Shown here piece by piece: positions 1 to 6,757 of a DNA stretch of 12,235 nucleotides. The stretch's first letter is position 1; each line of letters opens with the position of its first letter. A program made the translations under genes and the position numbers. The DNA is from Prosthecobacter sp. (GTDB lineage Bacteria > Verrucomicrobiota > Verrucomicrobiia > Verrucomicrobiales > Verrucomicrobiaceae): NCBI GenBank assembly GCA_025869455.1, contig JAOZVT010000416.1:1-12235 (forward strand). Reading direction: 5' to 3'. The notes below the pieces were generated by a model, which was not told where the DNA came from, made no database searches, and was given only the letters and a program-made list of their open reading frames with translations.

Positions 1-339
1 CAGTAGCCAACCTGGAGGATAGGGGGCTAGTTCTATTTCGCTGCGCAGTTGGATAACGGGATTCAGGTTTGCGGAGAGGAAACCTGGGACACGTAGCTTT
101 TCAGCAATGGTGTTTTCGAGAGCTTGCTTTTGGTCGTTATGACGCACTTTGCCTTTCAGGATGGCTTGTTGTCCACTGAAGTGAATGGAGATGGGCTCGT
201 GACCTGTTTGGATGTCTTGGACCAAAGCGGCGGCCTTTTCTTCTAAACGGCGTTGGATCGCAGGAGCCCAGACTGTGCCGGCGAAGAGCCAGAACAGCAG
301 GAGCCAAGAGCAGGCGATGATCCAACGAGTGCGCGTCAT
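1..339 (-). CDS. BON-domain membrane-anchored protein, N-terminal part (runs off left edge)
   Basis: Reading the minus strand from an ATG at 339 gives 113 codons without a stop down to base 1, so only the N-terminus is in the window. Residues about 6-25 form a hydrophobic stretch after a basic start (MTRTRW), a signal anchor or signal peptide. Residues about 29-45 are a charged helix. Residues about 50-100 fit one BON module: a beta strand (ISIHFSGQQAILKGKV), a helix (KQALENTIAEKL) and a closing strand (NPVIQL). BON modules bind membranes or envelope ligands and often occur in envelope proteins next to an OmpA-like domain. Whether such a domain follows here cannot be seen. No clear ribosome-binding site precedes the ATG. 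The gene is divergent from the esterase gene. The coding call is firm; the BON assignment is moderately firm. Confidence 0.72.
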   Translation of the reverse strand, partial: MTRTRWIIACSWLLLFWLFAGTVWAPAIQRRLEEKAAALVQDIQTGHEPISIHFSGQQAILKGKVRHNDQKQALENTIAEKLRVPGFLSANLNPVIQLRSEIELAPYPPGWLL

Positions 340-411
340 GCAGTTGCATTGGTAGCAAGGTGGGGGCGGCGTGGCAATGACACAGTTCAGGCAAAGGTGA
401 AGCTGGAGTTA
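340..411. promoter_or_regulatory. Divergent intergenic region between BON-protein and esterase genes
   Basis: These 72 bases separate two genes that point away from each other, so promoters or leader sequence for both are expected here or just inside the gene ends. I could not identify convincing -35/-10 hexamers. An AAGGTGA stretch at 394-400 is a possible ribosome-binding site for the ATG at 412, with a long 11-base spacer. Confidence 0.3.
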
Positions 412-1743
412 ATGATCAATTCCGTAGCGGAGATTTTGTTGTGTTTGGTTGGAGTTGTTTCAATCTGGTGGATGCATGCAACTTTGGATGAGTGGATGTT
501 AAAGGAGGCAGTTTCTCTGAGCGATGATTCGGCTGCGTTGGAGGCTTTGGTTCATGCTCTTGGAGATGATGTGGATTTATTGGGTTTTGGCGAGGCGCTG
601 CATGGCGGGGAAGAAATGCTGCTGTTTCGGAATCGGCTCTTTAAGCACTTGGTGGCCTCGCATGGTTACCGGACCATTGCGATGGAGAGTAGCTTTACGC
701 GTGGGCGGTTGCTGAATGCATACCTCGCTGGGCAAGGTCCGGCGACTTCTGAGGAGGCTTGCCATCTGGGGTTCAGTCATGGGTTTGGCGAAATCGAGGC
801 AAACCGGGAGCTGGTGGAGTGGATGCGAGCCTACAATGAGGATCCGGCGCATGAGGTGAAGCTGCGTTTTTACGGCTTTGATCTTCCTTTGGCGACGGCT
901 GGGCCTGCGAGCCCTCGGCATGTGCTGGAGGGTATTCTGGATTTTTTTGCGAAGATAGACCCTGCAACGGAACTGAGGTATCGGGAGCGGATATTACCTC
1001 ATTTGGGTGAAGATGCATCCTGGGAAAACCCTATGATTTGGCGTGATCCTGTGCAGTCAGCAGATCTACTTGCAGCGGTGACAGCGTTGAGAGCGGAGAC
1101 TGAAGATTTGATGACTGAATTGCAGGTTCGCCGACCTGAATGGGTGAAGGGGAGCTGTCGCGAATTTTATGCGCAGGCGCTGCATGATGTAACGGTGGTG
1201 CGGCAGTTGCTGAATTTTTACATGGCTTTGGCGCGGGATACTGGCTACACGGCGGGGCTGAGTGTGCGAGATGCGATGATGGCGGATAATCTGGTGTATA
1301 TCCTGGCCTGTGAGCAGGGGCGTGGAAAGGTGATGGCCTTTGCTCACAATGCGCATCTCCAGCGTGGAAAGGTGGAACTCGCCATGGGACCGCAGGTTTG
1401 CCAATGGTGGCCTGCAGGGGCACATGTGCATGAGATGCTGGGCGGTCGTTATGCGGTCATTGGCTCAGCCCTGCGTGTTTCCGAAGCCAATGGAATAGGT
1501 GAACCTGAAGCAGGTTCCCTGGAGGCTAAGCTGGCAGCATTACCGGGGCCTACACGCTTTATCCCCACCCATCTGGGGCAGGGCTTGCCGAAGGCTGAAA
1601 TGGGGGCGGTTTTACTGCGTACAGGTAGCCAGAAAAATAGGTCTTATATTCCGCTGAATGCACAAAGCTTTTCAGACTTTGATGCGTGGGTGATCTTTGA
1701 TCAAACAGGCTACACTCGCGGAGCGAATCCATTGCCAGCTTAG
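412..1743 (+). CDS. Erythromycin-esterase-family hydrolase
   Basis: A 443-residue protein of the Ere/succinoglycan-biosynthesis hydrolase family, close to the usual length. Visible signature residues are a GEALHG motif (residues 60-65, Glu61 and His64), an Arg nine residues later (Arg73), AMES with Glu92 exactly 28 residues after His64, and AHNAH (His312, His315). From memory, these match the EreB set Glu43, His46, Arg55, Glu74 and the distal His pair, so the fold and active site look intact. True Ere enzymes open the macrolide lactone, but most homologues of this family have unknown substrates, so resistance should not be assumed. The frame stays open upstream to 253, but that would overlap the BON gene on the other strand. 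In-frame ATGs are at 412, 472 and 496. The first adds a hydrophobic stretch (ILLCLVGVVSIWW) that could anchor the protein; the family domain itself begins near LDEWMLKEAVSL (484 onward), so a shorter form starting at 472 is possible. Confidence 0.88.
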   Translation: MINSVAEILLCLVGVVSIWWMHATLDEWMLKEAVSLSDDSAALEALVHALGDDVDLLGFGEALHGGEEMLLFRNRLFKHLVASHGYRTIAMESSFTRGRLLNAYLAGQGPATSEEACHLGFSHGFGEIEANRELVEWMRAYNEDPAHEVKLRFYGFDLPLATAGPASPRHVLEGILDFFAKIDPATELRYRERILPHLGEDASWENPMIWRDPVQSADLLAAVTALRAETEDLMTELQVRRPEWVKGSCREFYAQALHDVTVVRQLLNFYMALARDTGYTAGLSVRDAMMADNLVYILACEQGRGKVMAFAHNAHLQRGKVELAMGPQVCQWWPAGAHVHEMLGGRYAVIGSALRVSEANGIGEPEAGSLEAKLAALPGPTRFIPTHLGQGLPKAEMGAVLLRTGSQKNRSYIPLNAQSFSDFDAWVIFDQTGYTRGANPLPA

Positions 1744-1773
1744 ACGAGTTTCAGAGATGCTATGCAATCAACT

Positions 1774-1788
1774 GCTTCTTTGAGAAGC
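1774..1788. terminator. Short hairpin between convergent genes, possible weak bidirectional terminator
   Basis: GCTTCT (1774-1779), a 3-base loop and AGAAGC (1783-1788) form a perfect 6-bp stem. It lies between the stop codon of the esterase gene (ending 1743) and that of the transglutaminase gene (1794). No T-run follows on either strand, so it is not a classical intrinsic terminator. The call rests mainly on its position between two converging genes. Confidence 0.3.
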
Positions 1789-1793
1789 TCCCT

Positions 1794-2669
1794 CTAGGCT
1801 TGGCGGATCTGGACGATGACTTCGAGGCTTTGTTTGCCTTTGCCACGGAAGCGACCAGAAACAGGTTTGGCGTCATCGTAGTCACGACCAATGGCAAGCT
1901 TGATGTAACGGGTGTCGGCTTCGCGGTTGTGCGTGGGATCCCAGGCTTTCCACCCGTAACCGGGGAGGAAGACTTCCATCCAGGCGTGTGAGGCTTCGTT
2001 TTCGTCGCCTGTTTTGCCATTGAAAAAGTAGCCGCTGACATAGCGGGCGGGGATGCCTTGGCTACGACAGAGGGCGATCATGACGTGAGCGTAGTCCTGA
2101 CAAACACCGCGATGGTCTTTGAGGGCCTCGGCAGCATTGGTGTGGACGTGGGTCCAGTCGGGATCGTAGGCGAAAACGCTGTGGACATGCTGCCCCAGTT
2201 TGACTGCATCTGCCCAGATGTCCGTGACACTTTGGCCGACGATGTCCACAGCTTCCTTCCAGATGGCGACATTTTGACTGACGAATTTGGATTCGACGAT
2301 GAAGTCGAAGTAATTTTCGTTCACGCCGGGGCCGTGGAGGGATTCAAGGGTGAGTCCTGTAGGTGCAGCTCCCCGCTGATCAAGGCGAGTTTCGACCAGG
2401 GAGTTTGATTCGACTTCTAAAGAAAGATGTTGTGTGTGTAATTCAAAATGATCCACCCGATTCAGGTAAAAGTCATGGTGCGTATGAATGGGAACATCGG
2501 GGTCCAGTCGCAAATTGTAAGCCGCGCACCGTTGCAGGGGATCTGAAACGGGGCAGAGTTTGGCGTCATTGTAGCTATCCAACACTGGGCCATCGTAGTG
2601 GAAGCGCGTCAGGTGACGTACGCGGAGGCGCATTCCTTCAGAGGGGATGTTGGGGAGAGATTCGGGCAT
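1794..2669 (-). CDS. Transglutaminase-like cysteine protein (bacterial transglutaminase N-region plus core)
   Basis: A 291-residue cytoplasmic protein with no signal peptide. Residues about 13-95 match the bacterial transglutaminase N-terminal beta region (RVRHLTRFHYDGPVLDSYND is typical). The core follows, with the triad Cys190 (HRGVCQDYAH), His228 (ASHAWMEV) and Asp244 (WDPTHN), all present. YVSGYFF after the cysteine helix is also characteristic. Prokaryotic members with this core are mostly predicted peptidases or amidotransferases rather than protein cross-linkers. It is the last gene of the ATP-grasp/alpha-E/transglutaminase trio, 127 bases downstream of the alpha-E gene, a looser spacing than between the other two. 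A TTG one codon upstream (2672) could also start it. An ATG at 2633 would remove only 12 residues and is preceded directly by GAAGGA, too close to serve as its binding site. Function in the trio is inferred from family context. Confidence 0.9.
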   Translation of the reverse strand: MPESLPNIPSEGMRLRVRHLTRFHYDGPVLDSYNDAKLCPVSDPLQRCAAYNLRLDPDVPIHTHHDFYLNRVDHFELHTQHLSLEVESNSLVETRLDQRGAAPTGLTLESLHGPGVNENYFDFIVESKFVSQNVAIWKEAVDIVGQSVTDIWADAVKLGQHVHSVFAYDPDWTHVHTNAAEALKDHRGVCQDYAHVMIALCRSQGIPARYVSGYFFNGKTGDENEASHAWMEVFLPGYGWKAWDPTHNREADTRYIKLAIGRDYDDAKPVSGRFRGKGKQSLEVIVQIRQA

Positions 2670-2714
2670 CAAAAAAAGGGCAGGGCAGAAGGGGAAAGGT
2701 GAGTTATAGGTGCG

Positions 2715-2753
2715 GTGTTTCTGGCAAATTCAAAGGCTATTTGCAAGAAACAC
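2715..2753. repeat. Inverted repeat (14 of 15 pairs) between alpha-E and transglutaminase genes
   Basis: The left arm GTGTTTCTGGCAAAT (2715-2729) pairs with the right arm ATTTGCAAGAAACAC (2739-2753) at 14 of 15 positions across a 9-base loop. It lies in the 127-base gap inside the minus-strand cluster. No T-run follows on the minus strand, so it does not look like a standard terminator. It could be an operator, an RNA processing or stabilising hairpin that sets the level of the last gene, or an attenuator. A stem of this quality is unlikely to arise by chance in so short a gap. Confidence 0.6.
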
Positions 2754-2796
2754 TATGGATACGAGTCTCTCTTGAAAGAGGCTGTCTGCTTTACTT

Positions 2797-3870
2797 TCAC
2801 TGCTGCTGCTGCTCCTGTTGTTGATGGAACAGGATTTCTGCCTGCATGTCCACAGGAGGGTGATACATGAAGGTGGTATAAAGGTGCTCACCAAAGGCGC
2901 TGATTTCGATCTGCACTTCAGTCAGGAACTCATGGACACCACGCTGAATGATGTCCTTAGCGTTGGTGAAGTGGAGATTGTTCAGGAATTTGCCAAAGCG
3001 GCGTTCGCCATCGCTGCGGTATTCACCAGCGGGCGTGTCGGCGATGAGATGGGCAAAGTCATCCATCTGCTCTAAGCAGAACATGAGTGAGCGTGGGAAA
3101 GTATCTTCAAAAATGAGGAATTCGATGACTTTGGAAAAGAGGATGTCAGCGACGTAGAAACGGCGGTAGGGCTCGACCGCGCTTGCGGAGCGTAAGACGG
3201 CCTGCCACTGGGCCGCATCCACGGCACCGCCCACATCCGTGACCTTGGGCAGGAGGATGTGGTATTTCATGTCCATTAAGCGGGTGGTTTTATCCGCCCG
3301 TTCCAGGTATTTGCCGAACTGAATGAACTCGAATCCCTCGTTGCGAGAGAAAGTGGAGACGGTGATGCCCTGGAAGAGATGGGAGTAGTATTTGATCTGA
3401 TCGTAGAAAGTGCTGGAGCCGCCGTCCCACACGGTTTCTGCATTGCTGTTTTTGATGAAATGATAGGCGTCATTAAGCACCTCCCACATTTCACTGGAGA
3501 TCTGGTCGCGAACTTGGCGGGCATTCTCACGGGCACTGGAAATGCAGGAGAGCAGGGAATTGGGATTCTCTGGTCGGAAGGTGACGAATTCCATGACGCT
3601 CTCACTATCTGCCACTTCATAGAGTTGGAAGAAGGTGCTTTCATCTCCTGTGGAACGGAGGATGGGAATCCAATGCTCCTTCATGGTTTCGTCAGAGACT
3701 TGGCCGAAATCGAGCAAGATCTGCAAATTGACATCGACGAGACGGGCAAGGTTTTCGGCGCGTTCGAGGTAACGACTCATCCAATACAGGCTGCCCGCAA
3801 CACGGGAAAGCATGACATTGGTTTGTTTATGCCGGGCGACTTCTTCTTGGGTCGGAGGGGTTTTGGACAT
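2797..3870 (-). CDS. Alpha-E domain protein
   Basis: A 357-residue, all-helical-looking protein. The hallmark N-terminal motif MLSRVAGSLYWMSRYLERAENLARL begins at residue 20 (written here as two joined family signatures, the second being YLERAEN at 34-40). An internal echo, YLERADKTTRL, occurs at 188-198, and the family motif FPRSLMFCL is at 258-266. Alpha-E proteins are encoded almost always next to type-2 circularly permuted ATP-grasp enzymes and are thought to be their partners; no catalytic activity has been assigned. The ATP-grasp gene is 60 bases upstream. The start at 3870 adds 19 polar residues before the usual family start at Met20 (3813), so 3813 is a real alternative. The last seven residues are almost all glutamine, encoded by a CAG-rich tract, which is not part of the conserved domain. 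Confidence 0.92.
   Translation of the reverse strand: MSKTPPTQEEVARHKQTNVMLSRVAGSLYWMSRYLERAENLARLVDVNLQILLDFGQVSDETMKEHWIPILRSTGDESTFFQLYEVADSESVMEFVTFRPENPNSLLSCISSARENARQVRDQISSEMWEVLNDAYHFIKNSNAETVWDGGSSTFYDQIKYYSHLFQGITVSTFSRNEGFEFIQFGKYLERADKTTRLMDMKYHILLPKVTDVGGAVDAAQWQAVLRSASAVEPYRRFYVADILFSKVIEFLIFEDTFPRSLMFCLEQMDDFAHLIADTPAGEYRSDGERRFGKFLNNLHFTNAKDIIQRGVHEFLTEVQIEISAFGEHLYTTFMYHPPVDMQAEILFHQQQEQQQQ
2800..2823 (-). repeat. CAG-rich trinucleotide tract encoding a poly-glutamine tail
   Basis: Immediately before the alpha-E stop codon, eight minus-strand codons read glutamine or glutamate (CAA, CAA, CAG, GAG and then four consecutive CAG). The run is in frame, so copy-number changes would alter only the tail length. 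Short bacterial microsatellites like this can vary between strains. Confidence 0.6.
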
Positions 3871-3930
3871 GGTCGAGAAAGTTAGGAAGGAGGGTTGTGA
3901 GTCGGGGAAGGTTGGTTTGAATCCGCTGCC

Positions 3931-5385
3931 TCATTCCGGGATCTTATTCCTGAGCACCCAAGTGTCCTTTGAGCCCCCGCCTTGGGAGCTGTTGACGACG
4001 AGTGAACCTTTTTTCAACGCCACGCGGGTGAGTCCGCCTGGAGTGACGACGATTTTTTCTCCGTAGAGAATGTAAGGACGAAGGTCAATGTGACGACCTT
4101 CAAATTGCTCACCCGCCAAGGTGGGGTGGCGACTGAGTGAGATCGGATTTTGAGCGATGAAGTTGCGCGGATTTTCTTCGATCAATTTGCGGAATTCTTC
4201 GATTTCTGCCTTGGATGCCCACGGGCCCATGAGCATGCCGTAACCACCAGCTTCGTTGGCAGATTTGACCACAAGTTTGTCGAGATTGGCCAGGATGTGG
4301 GCGCAATCTTGAGGTTCGGAGGCCAGATAGGTATCTACGTTTGGCAAGATGGGGTCTTCGCCGAGGTAGTATTTGATCATGTGAGGCACAAAGTAGTACA
4401 CCACTTTGTCATCGGCTACACCTGTGCCGATGCTGTTTGCGAGGCTGACATTGCCTGCACGGTAGGCATTGACGAGTCCAGGGACGCCAAGGAGTGAATC
4501 TGGACGGAAGACGGACGGGTCAAGGAAGTCATCGTCAATGCGGCGGTAGATGACATCCACTCGGACGAGGCCTGCGGTGGTGCGCATGTACACTTTAAAG
4601 TCGCGGACGACGAGGTCTCTGCCTTCAACAATGGGGATACCCATTTGGCGGGCCAGGAAGGCGTGCTCAAAGTAGGCGCTGTTGTAAACGCCAGGGGTGA
4701 GGAGGACGCAGTTTGGGGCGTCGTTGGATTTGAAATTGTTCGGCGCGCAATACTGCATCACCTTGAGCAATTCCGCTGGGTAGTTGCTGACGGAGTGGAC
4801 GCCGCTGGCTTTGAAAAGTTCTGGGAAGGTGCGCTTCAGTGCGGCGCGGTTTTCCAGCATGTAACTGGCACCAGAGGGGCAGCGGAGGTTGTCTTCCAGG
4901 ACGAGGTAACGGCCATCTTTGTCGCGAATGAGGTCACTGCCGCAGATGTGGACATAGATGTCCTTTGGCACCTCAATGTGCATGAATTCGCGGCGGAAAT
5001 GTTTGGCGCTGAGAACATACTGAGGAGGGATGACGCGGTCCTTGATGATTTTTTGATCATGGTAGATGTCATGCAGGAAGAGGTTCAGTGCGGTGATGCG
5101 CTGAATGAGGCCTTTTTCAACAATCTCCCATTCTTCGGCAGCGATGACGCGAGGGACGCAATCGAAGGGAAAGATGCGTTCTGTGCCCTGGGAGTCACTG
5201 TAAACGGTGAAGGTGACACCTCCGCGCATGAAGGAGGCCTCTACGGCGGCCTGCTTGTTGCGGAATTCGGTGGCATCGACATCCTTGAGTGCGGCGGCGA
5301 CACTGCGGTAGTGCGGGCGAGTGGTCCCGTCTGCAGTGAACATCTCATCGAAGAAGTTCTCCGGCTGGTAATTGTCAAAAAGCAT
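3931..5385 (-). CDS. Circularly permuted type-2 ATP-grasp protein (DUF404/DUF407 type)
   Basis: A 484-residue protein of typical family length. Landmarks in order are PFDCVPRVI (73-81), GSDLIRDKDGRYLVLEDNLR (149-168) followed by SGASYMLENR, LLTPGVYNSAYFEHAFLA (228-245), EGRDLVV (254-260), YRRIDDDFLDP (280-290), GVPGLVNAYRAGNV (300-313), LVVKSANEAGGYGML (371-385), a conserved RHIDLRPYIL region (431-440) and the C-terminal SLVVNSSQGGGSKDTWVL (461-478). The nucleotide- and metal-binding elements of the permuted ATP-grasp fold therefore all appear intact. The family is predicted to form amide or peptide bonds using ATP; substrates are unknown. The gene heads the conserved trio with alpha-E and transglutaminase genes downstream. 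The start is the only ATG giving the usual family N-terminus (FDNYQPENFFDEMF); a weak AAGG lies about 10 bases upstream. No signal peptide, so cytoplasmic. Confidence 0.94.
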   Translation of the reverse strand: MLFDNYQPENFFDEMFTADGTTRPHYRSVAAALKDVDATEFRNKQAAVEASFMRGGVTFTVYSDSQGTERIFPFDCVPRVIAAEEWEIVEKGLIQRITALNLFLHDIYHDQKIIKDRVIPPQYVLSAKHFRREFMHIEVPKDIYVHICGSDLIRDKDGRYLVLEDNLRCPSGASYMLENRAALKRTFPELFKASGVHSVSNYPAELLKVMQYCAPNNFKSNDAPNCVLLTPGVYNSAYFEHAFLARQMGIPIVEGRDLVVRDFKVYMRTTAGLVRVDVIYRRIDDDFLDPSVFRPDSLLGVPGLVNAYRAGNVSLANSIGTGVADDKVVYYFVPHMIKYYLGEDPILPNVDTYLASEPQDCAHILANLDKLVVKSANEAGGYGMLMGPWASKAEIEEFRKLIEENPRNFIAQNPISLSRHPTLAGEQFEGRHIDLRPYILYGEKIVVTPGGLTRVALKKGSLVVNSSQGGGSKDTWVLRNKIPE

Positions 5386-5453
5386 GGTGGTTGTAGCCTT
5401 GTTGGTTGGCTGAAAGTTGAAATAGCAAGAGTGAGGCCAAGATTGCTGACTGA

Positions 5454-6467
5454 TCAGCGGATGCGTTGTAGTTTCAGTAGTGGAGCAGCGGGTGAAGAGA
5501 ATTGGGCGACGTAGAGATTGCCCTGGGCATCCATGGCGACGGCGTGGGGATGAATGAAGGTATGACCGTCGCTTTTCATGGGCCTGAGAGTGTCATGATC
5601 ATAAACAGCAGGAGGTGCGCCGATGTTCGAAATGATGTGAAACTGGCGGTCTAAAATGCTGATGAAGCCGGGGGCATTGCGGTCCTGCGGCCATTGATCG
5701 CCTAGGTGGGGCATGATCAAATGATCCTCAGCAAAGACGATGTCGCGTGGATTTCCGCCCGGGAAGGAGAATTTATCTAGGAATTTTCCATCTAGGGTGA
5801 AACGCTTCACTTCCTGACGATCACTCATGGCAATGATGAGACAAGGCGCAGCGGAATTGTGAAGATCCAGAGCCCCGCCATGAGGCCCCCAATGGAGAAG
5901 TTGATTTTCACCTTCTCCAAGATTGCCTCCCCAAGTTTGAAGAAGGTCGCCTGTGGCTGAGTAGTGGTGGACGTAGTCTTTGCCGTAACCATCGAGCACC
6001 CAAAAGTCGCCACGTGGATGATGGAGGGTTTTGGAAGGACGGTACTCCGTGTTCTTGGTGTAGAGACCGCTGGACTTGGGCCAGGGGAAGCGGGCGAGTT
6101 CGGTGCCATCCAAGGTGAGTTTGCGAACTTCGTGAAGGACTGTGTCGGTGATGTAGATAACTTCCTCGGCACCCTCCTTGATCAAGGCCATGCCGTGGGC
6201 ACCTGGCATGCGCGCGGTCCATTGGGCGAGCAAGCGACCCGATTCAGGGTCGAGAATAAGGACGTTATTTTTGGGTTCGTCCGTGAGTAGGAAGAGATGT
6301 TGTTTGGAATCGAAGGCTAACGCATGGGCGTTTTTGACCGAGGCTTGTGCAAGCGCTTGATCTGCCCAACCGGGGACAAGGCGGAATTGAAATGGCTTCT
6401 GCCCTAATAGGTCATCGGCCCGTGAGATACAGGTGAGGCTCAGGGCAATGAGCAATATTCGAAACAT
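5454..6467 (-). CDS. Secreted NHL-type beta-propeller protein
   Basis: A 337-residue protein with a clear signal peptide (MFRILLIALSLTCISRA, likely cut before DD at 18). The mature part is a propeller of NHL-like blades, most evident at residues 46-84 (HALAFDSKQHLFLLTDEP then VLILDPESG), 91-125 (HGMAL, EEVIYITD, VRKLTLDG), 152-180 (RGDFWVLDGYGKDYVHHY), 195-230 and 306-323 (HPHAVAMDAQGNLYVAQF). Several blades begin with His, the pattern seen in propellers that place histidines round the central channel, for example peptidyl-hydroxyglycine amidating lyase. Enzymatic activity is not shown. It is on the same strand as, and 68 bases upstream of, the ATP-grasp gene, so co-transcription is possible. 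The start is fixed: the in-frame ATG five codons upstream runs into a stop before reaching 6467. A substrate-binding or scaffolding role in the periplasm is inference. Confidence 0.82.
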   Translation of the reverse strand: MFRILLIALSLTCISRADDLLGQKPFQFRLVPGWADQALAQASVKNAHALAFDSKQHLFLLTDEPKNNVLILDPESGRLLAQWTARMPGAHGMALIKEGAEEVIYITDTVLHEVRKLTLDGTELARFPWPKSSGLYTKNTEYRPSKTLHHPRGDFWVLDGYGKDYVHHYSATGDLLQTWGGNLGEGENQLLHWGPHGGALDLHNSAAPCLIIAMSDRQEVKRFTLDGKFLDKFSFPGGNPRDIVFAEDHLIMPHLGDQWPQDRNAPGFISILDRQFHIISNIGAPPAVYDHDTLRPMKSDGHTFIHPHAVAMDAQGNLYVAQFSSPAAPLLKLQRIR

Positions 6468-6583
6468 GCTTCAGGCAAACATAACCTTTGAGCGGAGGGA
6501 AGAGTAAAACGCTGAAGATGAATGATTATCTTTTGAAAAAGAGTCAGTATTTGATGCATCTTGCTTGAACGGGAGGAGGTGAA

Positions 6584-6655
6584 TTGATCGTCACACTCTT
6601 TTGCTTGGTAGCTGGATTCGGACAGTTCAAAAGGCGGCTTTACCAAGCTAAATGA
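6584..6655 (+). CDS. Possible small ORF behind a strong ribosome-binding site (23 residues)
   Basis: AGGAGGTGA at 6574-6582 is fully complementary to the usual 16S 3' end, much better than any other site in this window. The only nearby frame starts with TTG at 6584 and ends with TGA at 6653, giving a hydrophobic stretch (IVTLFCLVAGF) followed by a basic end (KRRLYQAK). The spacing from the GGAGG core to TTG is only 4 bases, which is short. It could be a leader peptide or a small membrane peptide, or the purine run could be chance. No homologue is recognised. Confidence 0.15.
   Translation: MIVTLFCLVAGFGQFKRRLYQAK
6603..6648. repeat. Short inverted repeat in the divergent intergenic region
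   Basis: GCTTGGTA (6603-6610) is exactly reverse-complementary to TACCAAGC (6641-6648), with 30 bases between. The arms could bind a dimeric regulator or form a loose hairpin in the leader of the TPR gene. An 8-base match over this distance may be chance. Confidence 0.25.
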
Positions 6656-6757
6656 AGGACGGATGAGGAGTGGGTATTGAGGTGAAGCTGAGCAGCACAA
6701 ATGGCTGACGAAACTGTTGCTTGGCGAAATGACAGCATGGTTCATTTACCCGCCGCC

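Larger units (their letters stand above)
6468..6757. promoter_or_regulatory. Divergent intergenic region between propeller and TPR genes
   Basis: This 290-base gap is the largest non-coding stretch and should contain promoters for both flanking genes. I could not identify a convincing sigma-70-like pair. It includes an AT-rich segment at about 6525-6560, a near-perfect Shine-Dalgarno sequence at 6574-6582 with a possible 23-codon reading frame, and an 8-bp inverted repeat (6603-6610 with 6641-6648). If the TPR gene starts at 6701 or 6737 instead of 6758, the right end shrinks accordingly. Confidence 0.4.

Noticed and set aside
253..411. Upstream extension of the esterase reading frame to an ATG at 253
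   Set aside because: It overlaps the BON-protein coding region on the other strand by 87 bases and encodes an Arg/Gly/Glu-rich stretch unlike the start of this family.
1031..1431. Two overlapping minus-strand frames of 121-130 codons within the esterase gene
   Set aside because: Both lie opposite the conserved esterase coding sequence and have low-complexity Pro/His/Ser-rich translations.
2670..2672. TTG as the start of the transglutaminase gene
   Set aside because: An ATG follows as the very next codon and no ribosome-binding site favours the TTG; the difference is one residue.
2363..2824. 153-codon plus-strand frame across the transglutaminase start and the intergenic gap
   Set aside because: It is antisense to two real gene ends, ends in a Cys run that is only the complement of the CAG repeat, and has no recognisable domain.
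4645..5514. 289-codon plus-strand frame opposite the ATP-grasp and propeller genes
   Set aside because: It is antisense to two well-supported genes, its codons mirror theirs, and its translation matches no family I recognise.
6525..6560. Possible sigma-70 promoter elements (TTGAAA at 6533; GATAAT on the minus strand at 6530-6535)
   Set aside because: No partner hexamer is found at 16-18 base spacing on either strand, so neither is reported as a promoter.
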